DNA of 64,000 nt. It comes from Zarea fungicola. Lineage: Eukaryota; Ascomycota; Sordariomycetes; Hypocreales; Cordycipitaceae. The notes below the pieces were generated by a model. The model ran no database searches. It saw only the letters and a program-made list of their open reading frames with translations, and had not been told where the DNA came from. The position numbers were made by a program, and so were the translations under genes. The stretch's first letter is position 1. Every line of letters starts with the position of its first letter. Location: NCBI GenBank assembly GCA_900169235.1, contig FWCC01000124.1, positions 62,001 through 126,000 of the forward strand, in the 5' to 3' direction. Shown piece after piece: positions 1 through 11,491 of the stretch.

Positions 1-1088
1 AGGTAGTAGGCTGCCATGGGCTGTTGAGAAGACTGCCACCAGTAGGATGATCTTATGCAGGCTACAGGAAAGCAAGGCTGGCACAAAGATGGGCGAATGC
101 AACTACAGCGTGGCAACATATTCAGTTTATTGTCGAGCGCCTTTTGGAGAGATACCAAAATAATAATAGTAAATAAATAAAAAAAAAAACCAATAAAAAT
201 AAAAACTCATGGCAAAACAGGGTCTCTTCGTCCCAACTCCTGGTAGTTTGAAGGCAAATCGTTGCTATAAACTTTGAGTTTGACGCCATGCGAACCTGTG
301 CCCATATGCGGCATCAAGCACGGGCGTACTAACGGCCCTTCTTCCTTCTTTGCAACCAGGCCATTTTTAGCCACTGATCTTTTTGGTCTTTTGTTTTCAT
401 TATTCCACTTTTACGCCTCACCAGTCTGTGACTGCCCGCAGTTTGGGGCTCAAGAGTCTCGAACAGCTGTGAACTGCTCAAGTCTCTCGGCGGCGTCTAT
501 AGCCATTTCAATAGTGCCTTTTCTTGCCCACCTATAGAAGGCTTCTATACGGCGCCGGCCGCATATGAAGAAGAACACAGCCCTTCCATCCACAGGGGCA
601 AAGGCGGCGCCCAACCAGTTAGTAGCGTACGATGCACGAATAATGTCACTAGATGCAGCCGCACCCACCTTACTCGGCAGCAACAGGATGGGCTAAGTTA
701 TGTGCCCAAATGGATGAGCGCCGAGGGTGGGCACTTGAGCCGCTAAAAAAGCAAACATTGCTCCACATTGGAGCAAATCGTCACATCTCATAAAATGTAT
801 CTCTTCCAAAATGGTGCCGAGTGGGCTTGGAAGCTAGGCAAGGCGGCCCTGTCAAAGGACGGACAGCACTGCCTCTTCGGTACCAAGCGCCAGGTTACTG
901 CTACTGGTAGCTCCAAGGTATGGCTTTGACTTGTCAGGGATGGGGATGTGGAGTTAACATTTGGTGGCTGGATGGTGGTTAGTGTTCAATAATGCTAGAC
1001 GAATTGTGGAATACAATGGCTCTAGGGGGCTGTAGCTGCTCCATTGCTTCTTGGCTGGCGTTTGATGCACATTTGTTTTATTTTCAAA
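1..1088. other. Gene-poor left edge with one short candidate exon
   Basis: No convincing gene is visible. The best coding-like stretch is an ATG at 795 that opens 41 codons, rich in charged and small residues, and ends exactly at a GTATGG donor-like site at 918. A CTGGTTAG-type acceptor context near 979-986 would allow an in-phase continuation that runs into the MITE. I do not recognise the peptide, so this is noted, not called as a gene. Confidence 0.3.
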
Positions 1089-1335
1089 TACAGTGGGTGG
1101 CAAGAAGTATTTGACCCCTACCAGGTATCTTCTGGCGCATAAGCTAACCTAAAATAGAAATCAAAACACTGCCGCTTTAGACTGATTAAGACAGTCCACT
1201 GTAAATCCACTGTAACCTCTCTCAGGGATAGGGTTATGCAAAAGCTAATAAAAGCAGCGTTATAGTAGCTTCCTATTTGGGCTAGTCGCAAGTAGATACC
1301 TCGAAGGGGTCAAATACTTACTGCCACCCACTGTA
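1089..1335. mobile_element. MITE, Tc1/mariner (pogo-like) type, TA target duplication
   Basis: The two ends form an imperfect terminal inverted repeat of about 44 bp. The left end starts CAGTGGGTGGCAAGAAGTAT at 1091. The right end, read on the other strand from 1333, starts CAGTGGGTGGCAGTAAGTAT; both continue with TTTGACCCC and then AGGTATCT. The element (1091-1333, 243 bp) is flanked by TA on both sides, the target duplication of Tc1/mariner/pogo transposases. It has no coding capacity, so it is a non-autonomous copy that a transposase would have to move in trans. The near-identical ends suggest fairly recent insertion. Confidence 0.85.
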
Positions 1336-4300
1336 GTAACTAGGAAGTGGCTTTGGCACTTGCAATTGTTGGTCAAAGAGCCTGTGGTTTGTCTGCATGT
1401 ACAACGACACCGACTACCGAGTTGACTGGGCTACCTCTACTACTGTTGCCTGATTGCCGAGTTACCTCTGGAACCACAACAGTACTCGGAACCAAGCGAT
1501 GCCGAGACGTTATAGTGAAACTAGAAACGGTTGTCCGCGTGGCAGGGCAAGTAGAATGGTACCTAGTATCGTTCTGGCACATACCGGACGGCTGGCATGC
1601 TGCGACCACGTTTCTCTATTGGGAAATGGTCTTCTCCGCAGGGTTTGTTAAACTGAACAAGACAAGAACAAGACAAGAACAAGAAAAAGTGGCGGAAAGG
1701 GTCCGCAATGTGCCGGGGAAGGGGGATAGCCCTGCGTCGGTAGACCAAATTCCATGGCGTCGGCAAAGTGCTGCATGGGGAATGGTAGGGGGGAGGGGGC
1801 CCGATAGTGATAGATTTCATGGCGGGCGCCAAACGCGGGATGCTTGAGAAAATGGCATCATGGCAACTGCTAAAGAACCCTCCCTGGCCTGCATACATGT
1901 ACGGGTATGGAACACAAAGTGGCAAAGTTCTTGTTACTAGCACTCTTTACAGTACATTTACAAGTAGGCAACATGACTATTTATTGGATCTACCTTGGTC
2001 TTCTGTTGATGTCGCATGATCAACTCGCGACATTGCAAATAAATAACTTTTTTTTAGAAAAAAATGTTTCTAGACTGTACATACTACGTAGTGGGCCTTT
2101 CCAAACGAGCCAACCAAGATCCGTTGCTATCCTCGCGCCGAGAGAGTTCCTAGTACGCATTCACTCCACTTGGGGGCACCCCGTGTCCACGCACAATACA
2201 ACCACGAGTTCATGAACGCGAGATAAACTTTGGGCCAGAGTACACAGTAACAACTGTTCGCTCCGGAGCTCCTATTAATCCTGCCCCTCCTCGTGGTCCA
2301 AAAATAGTGGGTGGTCACATCAAAAGTGCCAAAGCTGGCAGATGTGGCAATTTATATCCCGAGCCTGTCATTCGCAGAGTGCGAAGATGCATAATTGTCG
2401 TCAGTTGCCAAGCTCAGAAGCTATGCCGAAGAAAAATTAGTAAAGTAGGGGTTTTATCAATGTGTAAATGAGATTCCCACAAAAATAGAATGTACTTCAT
2501 CCATCTGTGCATCAACTGCTTCGTTCTTAGGGCTGCTTCATGCACTGCAAGCCGCATTTCGGTAATCACGGAACCACACCTTGCTGCCCTGCGCAAACCG
2601 GTCCCTGCAGAAAACAAAATCCATTTGAATGCAGGCACCATGTGTTTGTTTTCCCTCTCCATATCATGTACAATGAAGTTAGCTCTAGTGTGTTGGCCTG
2701 TATTCAACATATGATATGAGTAGCGCAGTCCTGCATTGATCCATCTGGCAGGTGTTTACTACTTGGTTAATACCTCATGGTTCTAACCTGGGACAAATTT
2801 GAACCGGAGACCGGGATAGAGGTACTCCGTATTCTGCACCGGCAGGCTTGCCAAGTGATAGTTTTACTCTAGCAGCTCAGCTAATTAGACACTTGGCATG
2901 TGCTAGGAAGCCGCCTGGCTCTGGATGCGGATGAGCAAAACGACTATCGGTGAAGATTCCGCTATTTAGCATTTATTAGTACATTAATTATCTACCACAA
3001 ACCTGTGCCTTGCAAGAGTACCGTTGCAGTACTATTACCAGTAACTAGCTCATGACGCCTGTGGCTTGAAGAGAAAGTCTAACAGACAGCAGCCAGCAAG
3101 ACTGTTCGTTGTTGACGTTTGCTATTGGTTGTTATTTTTCTTTTCCTTGTCCGCTTTTTTAACAACTTATTATTTTTCTGCGGTAAAGCCTCTGGGATAA
3201 TTAGTGTAGTGTTTTCCTTTTTTTGCATGCCAAGCTACAGACGAAGGATTGGGCCTTTGCCAAACCGCTGCTGAATTTCATCCTTTTTACTAGCTTTTCA
3301 AGCGGTTGTTACACCAGCGGAATACAGCCGCGAAATTGTGTTTTGTCTGTGACTACGAGTCAACGGAGACACGGGCCCCAGGCTAAATTTGGCATGGGCA
3401 TTCCAGCATAAGTGGTACCTAGCCAAACAAGACAAGTAAGAACCAGAGCTAGGGGGAAGCAAGGTGATGTGCTTGCGTTCCCGTTTTCTAATGCCATTTC
3501 TGCCCCCAAACGTACTGGGGTAGTTTCTGCTTGTGGAGCGAGTCCTTGTTACCTAATTATCTATCACGTTGTCGTCCATTCATTCATTGAGCGATGCCAC
3601 TTTTTTTTTTTTTTTTTTGGTGCGCCAGGTGGCCCCCCTTTTTGTCTTGTGCCGGAGCCGGCAAGAAATGGTTTCTCGTACGGGACCACATTCGACCAAA
3701 GAAAAAAAAAATTGTGGACGACAGGCATTAAAATTTGGCCAGATTTTTTCTTCTTCTGAGAAACTGGTTCATCTTGAATTTTGGGGTTCTAGCTTTTGGG
3801 GGCCGTTTCCGTAGCCTTACTAAAACTGCTTCTGTGACAAAGGATTTGCTTTCGTGAGGTCCAATCGTAACATGCATCTGCCGGGCCCATGGCACCGGAT
3901 CCGCGTACTGTCCTTAACAGCAAACCTGTTATGATGCGCCCCCCCTTATGAATTTAGTTGGGCCGAACTGGCCCGGTAGGATGGTTCGAGGGGACTCAAT
4001 CTCTCTCCTTGTCTGCCTGCAGTTGTGTGGCACTGGGAGGTAGGTGTTACCAGTACGTGGTAGGGACCAAGCACAGTGTGTAGGCGTGAGCAGTGACCCG
4101 GTGTTGTATGCATCTTGTATTAGGTACCCAGAATATGCACTGGGGCAAACCCCTGCATTAGGTTCCGGGTACAAAGTGCATATTAATATCGAGGAGCTTG
4201 GCTGTGGCTCTAGCGTCTGGTTGCCCTGTAACACGACACATGCAAGGTGAAAAGAAGCTGCATGCCTAGTGCACGCCTCTTTGTGAGCAAATAAATTGCC

Positions 4301-5500
4301 TACCAAGAGGTGAAAGGAAGGGGGCTTGCACAATTTTGGTGCTGCCGGTAGATGCATAATTTCACTAAAGCAAAAATAAAAATAAAAAATAACCAAGAGA
4401 GAAGAAAAAGCACGGCTGGCTGGCACCAAACCGGCTGGCTGATCCTTTCCTGGTCGCGACACTCTATCTCATCGAAGAGGAATCATCTCTGGTAATGGGC
4501 GAGGTTAATTGCCTTGAGACAACGGGCGGAAAGGCATTGAGTGAGTCCCCTGCCTTGCTCGAGATACATACTTGGATACACTAGTAGGCACGCCCGGTAC
4601 TTCGTATATAGTGCATAGGTGACCAGGTAGGCAGGTACTTATTACGGTACTTAAAAACACGCTAGGCAGTTGGGTTGGGGGCTACTACAAAGAGGGCATC
4701 TGCCCCGGAAGTCGAATGACGATGCTTGCATCAACACAGGGACAAGGGAATGATCCTGACTCGGCACATCTACAAAGAGGTCGCTGTCGCAGAACTCAGA
4801 AACCTAGGGATTGAAGGATTGCCGCGTGCTTGACAGACAAGAGACAAACACATGAAAGTGAGCCGGCGTGAGTGTGGGAAGAAAAGACCAGTACAGTACA
4901 GTCTGACTGACTACAAAATGTACAAATGCACAAGTATTTACCCCCGGTAAAATTCGTCTCTCCAGCCCACGCGCGCCCACCCCCCTGTAGACACACCACA
5001 CACACCCTTCTTACTAGCGTGCTAGCGTCCTTTCTTCAGGCGATACCCGTCCAAAAATGATCCACAAGCCCATGCTTTCAACTTCAGCTACGGAGCACGC
5101 TAGACTTTGACCGAGTGGGCGACCAGCCCAAAAGTGCACGCGGATCCACCTTTTGACATTTTGCCCAGTCATTGGCCCTGGCAGGTGATGGAAAACCCAC
5201 TGAAGTGCAGCAGGAGCGAGCGACAAGGCAGGCAGGCAAATGGCCAGAGCAGACACCTACCCACTGTAGTAAAACTATCAGTACTGAAAGAGCGCCGGCC
5301 ACCACGCTGCGTTCCTGCTTGTCCCTTTCCCCCTGCCCACTTCCCAGAATCTCGGGCCTGCCATCTCGCTTTCCCACTCGGACACCACACACACCACACG
5401 CACCCCCCCTCTTCTGAAAAGCCTCTTGGCCCAGAGTGCTGGGAATCCCGAAGGTCTGGGGCGCTGTTACAGTGCGCTGACAGCCACTAGAAGCCCGGCT
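1336..5500. other. Intergenic, no gene seen
   Basis: Open frames here are short and lack codon bias, conserved motifs or consistent splice patterns. Notable composition: a T18 homopolymer near 3601-3618 and several A/T-rich tracts. Nothing else is supported. Confidence 0.5.
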
Positions 5501-5589
5501 GCTTGGGGCCGCCTTGCTCCCGATTTTGCACCACAAACCACTACCAAGCCGCTGGACGACCCTCTCATTATTAGCAAGCGCTACCTCTT

Positions 5590-6320
5590 GTCTGCCCTCA
5601 ACACTCATTCTTGTTGCACTCTACACACACAACCTCTTCTGGCTCGCTCCTCCGGTACCTTTCGTCCACGTTCTCTTCCTCTCTCCCGCCTCCTCGTGCT
5701 TTCTTCCACGTTGCTGCCACTGCCGTACCTACAGTACTTCTCTACCACACACCCCATCAAGGCAACCTCCCGTCTCATTCATCTTCCTCGCAACGCCCTC
5801 TCCTCGCTCGCCTTGAAGATTGAATTCGTCCTCGTCGCTCACCGTCGACACGGCACTATACCATATAGGAGCAGCTCATCTCCTCGCTCCTGCTTCCTTT
5901 TTCCAGTCGTGCTCTTTGCTTTTCATCCTCCGATCTCACTCACGCCCGTCTCTCTCGCCCCCCAGCGCTGTGCTCCGTCGCTTGCACGCCACATTCGCAC
6001 TCGATTCCGCTTCCCTTTTGCAACCCAAATTAATCAAGTGCTCTTTCTACATCGACTTTGCTTTTCGTCATTTAGTCGAACTTTGACCGTCACACTCATC
6101 AGACAAGAGGTAGGCATCCAACTATATCATCATCTTGATACCCGCCAGGCCACCCCCCGGCAGCCTCGTTGCCATACATACACCTCGCTCAATTACCTAT
6201 CCTTCGAGTGACTTCAGTTATATTCAACTTGCCATTGCTGACTCTTGTCAAGCCCATAACCGGGTCTATTCGCCGGCCTTGAATACATCATCGCCTTCAA
6301 TAACATCCGCGTCCGTCACC
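5590..6320 (+). promoter_or_regulatory. Pyrimidine-rich leader/promoter of veA
   Basis: Roughly 5590-6110 is strongly C/T-rich on the plus strand (many TCTT, CTCC and TCGCTC runs), a composition common just upstream of and inside fungal 5' leaders. The long open frames across this stretch translate to Leu/Ser/Pro/Arg-rich sequence typical of read-through of CT-rich DNA, not protein. If transcribed, upstream ATGs here (for example 5820 and 6135) could act as uORFs on veA. The transcription start cannot be fixed from sequence. Confidence 0.45.
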
Positions 6321-7889
6321 ATGGCGGCCGCCACTCCATCAAACTCGGCCATTGTGTCGAGGGACAATGTCCAGCGCATGCATCGCATCACTAGATCAAA
6401 ACGCAGCCTATGGTACCAGTTGACAGTCCTCCAGCAGCCTGAACGCGCACGAGCGTGCGGTGCCGGCATGAAGGCCAATAGTGACCGTCGGCCCGTGGAT
6501 CCTCCGCCTGTTGTAGAACTTCGCGTCATTGAGGGGCCTTCGTTCGAAGAAGGAAAGGATATTACTTTCGACTACAACGCCGCCTTCTTTCTCTACGCCA
6601 GTCTGGAACATGCACGCCCCATCGCTACCGCCCGTGGCCAGGCTCCCACCAACCCTCCTATTCTCACAGGCGTTCCCGCCTCTGGGATGGCATACCTCGA
6701 CAGACCATGTGAGGCGGGCTACTTCATCTTTCCCGATCTCTCCGTACGCCACGAGGGCAACTTTCGTCTCTCTTTCAGCCTTTTTGAGACGACCAAGGAG
6801 GAGAAGGACTGGGATATTGATCCGCCACGAGACGATGGTAGCGACTGGCGCATGGACATCAAGACCCGTCCCTTTAACGTCTATAGTGCCAAGAAGTTCC
6901 CTGGCCTCATGGAGAGCACTCCGCTCAGTAAAATTGTTGCCGACCAAGGTTGCAGAGTACGAATTCGCCGCGATGTTCGCATGAGGAAGCGCGACGCCAA
7001 GCCTGCCCCAGGCACTCTAGAAGCCCGGGAAGAGGTCTATCGCAAACCCGTTGCCCCTGCGCCCAGCAAGCCCAATGACACTGCCGCTGCCCGAGACAGA
7101 TCTCTCAGTAACTCGAGCGACAACCACCCTCATCAACCTGCGGAACCTGAGAGACGCCCTTCAGCTGCAGATTCTCATGCCTCTGTTCCTCCCACTCACG
7201 AACCGGCCGCTCAGCCAACACGCCATCTATCTTTCGGAAACGATCCCCCTCCGATTGTGCCTGCGCATCCTCCTACCCATCACCATGCAATTGCGCCGCG
7301 TCCAACCTCTAGCCACATGCCACCCATCGCAGCCGCACCGCAACGAACTCGCCTGCCGTCTCGTCCCGAGTCAGATCGACCCTATGTCTACCCTTCCATG
7401 TCTATCACGCCTCGCGCTACTTTCTCACCACCCTCGTCTATCAAGCCAGAAACACAAGAGCCCAGGCTCAGCATCAGCCACGTTTCACACCCACCCTCAC
7501 CGTTCTCGTCGAGGTATGATCATGCGAGAAGCAGCTCGTACGCTCCCCTTCGTCCTCCGACGCCGCCACATGTTCATGGCCGACCATTACTACCCCAACC
7601 TTCACCAGGGCGTACGCAGCAGCTTAAGATTTCAGCTCTCATATCAACACCACCACCAATCGAGCCTCAGACTGAGCCTCCTCAACACCGGCCAGATATT
7701 CCAACTGGTGGAAAGCGGAAACATGAAAGTGTCTTCTACCAAGCCTCGAAGCCACTCCATAACGGCCAGCGCCAGGTTGATGTCCACTACAGGAGCGACC
7801 TCCGTCGTATCCTTCATGAGCCAGATCAATATGCGTACTCAAGGGCTGATGGCGAGATCGGCTATGTTCAATTCAACTCGTATCATTAA
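6321..7889 (+). CDS. veA: Velvet complex regulator VeA
   Basis: Single-exon gene of 522 residues. The start at 6321 has a strong context (CACCATGG) and matches the usual VeA N-terminus; the frame opens earlier, at 6135, but in leader-like sequence. The velvet domain spans about residues 22-230. Recognisable blocks are [24 protein letters not shown], the [25 protein letters not shown] region, and [10 protein letters not shown] followed by [14 protein letters not shown]. The rest is a Pro/Ser/His-rich disordered tail, as in other VeA proteins. In this family VeA shuttles light-dependently to the nucleus, dimerises with VelB and binds LaeA, coordinating sexual/asexual development and secondary metabolism. 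The N-terminal basic segment ([10 protein letters not shown]) sits where the family's bipartite NLS lies, but is less canonical. VeA is preferred over VelB/VosA/VelC because of the uninterrupted velvet domain and the long tail. Confidence 0.93.
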   Translation: MAAATPSNSAIVSRDNVQRMHRITRSKRSLWYQLTVLQQPERARACGAGMKANSDRRPVDPPPVVELRVIEGPSFEEGKDITFDYNAAFFLYASLEHARPIATARGQAPTNPPILTGVPASGMAYLDRPCEAGYFIFPDLSVRHEGNFRLSFSLFETTKEEKDWDIDPPRDDGSDWRMDIKTRPFNVYSAKKFPGLMESTPLSKIVADQGCRVRIRRDVRMRKRDAKPAPGTLEAREEVYRKPVAPAPSKPNDTAAARDRSLSNSSDNHPHQPAEPERRPSAADSHASVPPTHEPAAQPTRHLSFGNDPPPIVPAHPPTHHHAIAPRPTSSHMPPIAAAPQRTRLPSRPESDRPYVYPSMSITPRATFSPPSSIKPETQEPRLSISHVSHPPSPFSSRYDHARSSSYAPLRPPTPPHVHGRPLLPQPSPGRTQQLKISALISTPPPIEPQTEPPQHRPDIPTGGKRKHESVFYQASKPLHNGQRQVDVHYRSDLRRILHEPDQYAYSRADGEIGYVQFNSYH

Positions 7890-9000
7890 ACGCTGCCAGG
7901 TTTTGTTCGCGAGACATGCACGGCCAGGGCAGTCGTCTACTTGATATCTTTACTGGCAATTCTGGCTTGTATAACTTATCGTTTGGTTGGAATCTCACCT
8001 GCGGAGAAGGACGCAGACAATCATTATTGACCGCACGCCGCAGGGGAAGTTTCGCCGAGATATATGGCTTTCCAGCTTTTACTGTTTTCATTAGCGTCAT
8101 TCAATAGCGAATCACTTGGGCAATGGCCGCAACAAACCAACATTTCTTTCTGCCCTCCCTCCTGCTGGACACTTGTCTAGCTATTGACGAAACGACTTTA
8201 TTTCAATCTTCCTCGCTACAATGTGTCTGCAATCGTTCACCATTAGCGACTTTCTTTTGTTTTGTTTTCTCGGATGCGGCGTTTTCCATCTGGAACGGAT
8301 GGGTATTCTTGGGTCCTTTCTATTCTTCATTCCCGGACAGTTTTCAAGAGTGTACTTGAAACGGGCGAGACTGGGCAGGGCCGCCGCTCAAAGCGAACCT
8401 TGAACTCTTTCAAGCATTTTTGTCTCACAGCACTGTACTTTTTTTTTCTTCCAGAGAAAGTTGGGAGACTTTACATTTCATGCTGGTAACAAGTGGCTAC
8501 CATCTAATCTTTTGTGGGTTCTTGGGAAAACAGGATGCCGTATTATGTCGAATGATAGATTTTGGGATTTTTTCTTAGTTTTCTTATGTTTGTTTCACCA
8601 ATGCCACAGCCCTTCCCGGCATATGGAGTCTTGGCCTGGGTTTTGATTTGGCGACTTGTTTTTTTACTCTACTTGACAGTTTTTGTTCAATGGAATTTTG
8701 CTTCAGTCGTCTTCGGACACATTTTACTATATACACAATAAATCTCAATTTCTTCAAAATACTCACCTACTCCCACGATGTCATGCCACAGACGAACTAC
8801 TTCAGTGTACTCAACGACCTCAAGTCTCTTCCTGCAGTCGAGGACGCTAATTGAATATGACGGTTAAAATCCAACCGCAGTCCTGAAGCTAACCGCCACA
8901 TCACAGCTGCAGTCACAGCTTGCAATCTTCATCGATTATTAACCCAGCTGGCGTTCCGACACGAACCAGAGCTCCCTAGTCCAAGACTAGGACCAAGATT
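7890..9000. other. veA 3' region, no gene seen
   Basis: T-rich sequence downstream of veA with only short frames. It probably contains the veA 3' UTR. Nothing else can be supported. Confidence 0.5.
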
Positions 9001-9611
9001 CACTCAGCCTGCGTACACAAAGCCTCTGGGCGACAGCCAACACCGTGAAGCCGAAAAAGCCTTTCCCGAGGACACGCGCCATCGTGCGCTCCGTCTCTGC
9101 ATCGACCGAGCTGTCGTCTGGTCTAGCATGACAATGTTGCCAACGGCGATGTTGTCATGTCTACGGAGTAGTGCGCGCTCTGGGTAGTAGCTGCTTCTGA
9201 CAATGTGTGAGGGAAGTGTCGGCGATGATGGCATCTGGTCCGCTTCCCACGGCGAGCATCGCCTCCCAGGAGGGAAGCTCCGCAGGGAGCGCCGAGAAGC
9301 TCAGCCTCTGGTCGGTTTCATAGAGTGTAGACAGGGACAGTTTGGCGCGAAAACTCTTTGTGAGTAAGTCAAAACGTTCTGCGGCTGAAGACACTCGCGA
9401 GAGCCTCTGGACAAGAGCGGCGTCTATCTACTCGTGTCCTTTCTGTTTGACATTGGCCAATGCCGCACGCTGTGACGATTAAACCAACATCATGGGCAGC
9501 TACTACAGAGGTCCTTCCATCGTTCTTCGCTTCTTCGCTTGCAGCCAAGGTCGTAATGCTCTTCCCTGACAGCCTCGACAAGACGCAGCATCTCCTTTGA
9601 CCCCTTGGCAA
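9001..9611 (-). pseudogene. Possible decayed coding sequence
   Basis: Three overlapping minus-strand frames (9611-9369, 9394-9161, 9234-9004) succeed one another with a +1 shift each time and read like one broken protein: fairly normal amino-acid composition, modest helices, no low complexity. The middle piece contains a stretch beginning RFDLLTKSFRAKLSL. No frame has a clear start, and no consistent introns join them. I cannot name a family; this could equally be non-coding sequence with chance open frames. Confidence 0.25.
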
Positions 9612-9795
9612 CGTCTCAGAATATCACAGAGGGTCTGGCAGTAAACGTAGGGCCTTCATTGCGCTACTTTCACTTGCCGTATGTTGTTAACTAAATTCAA
9701 TATTATACGGCTGTATATTTGTGCATGTAAATATGGAATGTATAATTGGAAAACTGAGCACTGTCTGCTTGCAGCTGGGGGGGCGGGTGACTGAA

Positions 9796-10524
9796 TCATG
9801 GCAGATTCGACTCGTACGTGCCTTGAATCTCCTCATCGAGGCTCAAAATCCTACCAACCTCCAAAGCGCTAAACTCGGCAGGGTTTCGAATTGCCTGATC
9901 GAAATGTCGCAGCGCAAGAAGGAGCTGCGCAGCCCAAACGTGCGAGCTGACGCGTCCTACACCAGTAGCCAGCGGTGTCATGAGAATGGAGCCTATCCTA
10001 CCTGGCCCTGCGCCTGCGCCTGCGCTGCGATTATGCTTATCGATGGCGCAGAGCAAACTCCAAATGCACTGATAGATGACCTCTTTATCCCAAGCAACGT
10101 CCTGTGGGACGCGCATAGTCGGGCAGAGGAGCAGGTGCGTCGCGCCCCAGACGTTCTTGGAGCGCGGGGGCGCAAAGGCTGCTGGGATGGGCACGACGGT
10201 GCAGGAGCCCGGGATGGCCCACCCGCGGTGCTCCTCGTAGAGGACTTTCTGTGCGACGCGGGTCAAGGCGAGATAGTCGTCGCGCGGGGAGAAGCTGCGG
10301 GAGATGGCATCGTCAAAGGCGCCGTCGAGACGTCCGTAGGAGTTGGCAGGCGAGACGATGGCGTCGAAACGCAGTGTGGAGGGAAGGTTGGACAGGGAGC
10401 ATTCGTGGATGGTGATGTGGGCGAATTCGGGAGGGCTGGACCGCGAAGCTGCAGCGAGGTAGGCATCGCGATCTTTGTCGTGCATGCATAGGAGGTTGAT
10501 GGTAAGGGTATCAGGCTGCGACAT
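9796..10524 (-). CDS. Macro-domain (ADP-ribose-binding-like) protein
   Basis: Single-exon protein of 242 residues. After about 50 residues it shows FDAIVSPANSYGRLDGAFDD, the macro-domain signature in which the Asn and the following glycine-rich loop contact ADP-ribose. A second conserved loop, TPLATGVGRV near residue 190, matches the diphosphate-binding 'GxGxGG'-type turn in a degenerate form. Macro domains bind or hydrolyse ADP-ribose derivatives; in fungi this stand-alone form is usually annotated only as 'macro domain-like', so substrate and activity stay open. There is no signal peptide or membrane segment. The start is at 10524, directly upstream of a TATG-poor leader, and lies about 970 bp from the divergent gene at 11492. 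Confidence 0.75.
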   Translation of the reverse strand: MSQPDTLTINLLCMHDKDRDAYLAAASRSSPPEFAHITIHECSLSNLPSTLRFDAIVSPANSYGRLDGAFDDAISRSFSPRDDYLALTRVAQKVLYEEHRGWAIPGSCTVVPIPAAFAPPRSKNVWGATHLLLCPTMRVPQDVAWDKEVIYQCIWSLLCAIDKHNRSAGAGAGPGRIGSILMTPLATGVGRVSSHVWAAQLLLALRHFDQAIRNPAEFSALEVGRILSLDEEIQGTYESNLP

Positions 10525-11491
10525 GGCTACGACGAAGAGTATGTGATGGGTGAGATGGGACGGATGGACTGATTGGACTGTAGGAGTGTTTTGAAGAATG
10601 CTTTGAGTATTGAATGAATGTGAGTGCTGGTTCTATTGAAGTGTTTGTCGATGGGCTGCTATGGCGGCCTATTAATACAAGGCAGACTCGATGTTTAAAT
10701 AGCTGCTGCCTATTGCTTTCTGCAAGCTAGAAGTTGCTTTTGAATATCATCAGGTTTGATTGATTAAGGGCTCCAAAATATCGATAGCGACGCTGCCCCA
10801 ATTCATAATACACATATACACATGTGCATATATGTATTAATTCCACCCCGTCTCCGCATGTTCATTGCAGCAGCAGCGTTTGGGCAAACCAAACTTTCAA
10901 GGAGTTGCAGACGGACCCAACAAAGAATGCTGCTGTTAGGTCAATAGCGGCGGCGCTGCCGAACCAAAAATAACAACAAAAAACAACAGACAAGTCCCAG
11001 AAATATCCTGCATAAATAGTAATTTAAAATATAAGCTAGACTTATTATCCCCAGACCCAATCTCACAAGCAAATGCACGGGTGGCCTATAACGCCTCCTC
11101 CATATTGTCTCGTTCATGCATGTGTGAGTTTGCCCCTCCAGTCGTTGCCGTGGTGAGGGGCCAAGGACCCGAGTCAACAATGGGATGGGTGGGGGGGCTC
11201 TGGCAGTGACAACGAACGCCTGTGCATGCACAAAGATATAACCAATCCTCAAACGCAACAAAGAAAACGCCATCTTGCAACAAGAACCAAACTAGAAATG
11301 AAGAGTTGATACGATATCGCTATTCTCACATTATCTTCGTTTTGTTTTTGGTTCTGCTTTCTTGCGTGCATTCCTCCTTTTTGTTGCTGTAGCCCTCCTG
11401 CGCCGCTTGTCGCGCTGTTAGACTACCACGAACCATTTGGCTTATATGCCACTACCGAACTTGAGAAATTGAGAAACGCCGCCAAAGAATA
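10525..11491. other. Divergent intergenic region
   Basis: Shared upstream region of the macro-domain gene (minus) and the KEN-box protein gene (plus). It contains an AT-rich imperfect palindrome around 10808-10840 (alternating ACATATACACATG / CATATATG). No gene is visible. Confidence 0.5.

Noticed and set aside
3929..4462. 177-codon minus-strand frame
   Set aside because: No motif, biased composition, no start context or neighbour support.
5426..6211. 261-codon open frame upstream of veA
   Set aside because: It is translated CT-rich leader (Leu/Ser/Pro/Arg bias), with no domain and no conserved block.
9721..10491. 256-codon plus-strand frame
   Set aside because: Antisense to the macro-domain gene, which has the recognisable motif.
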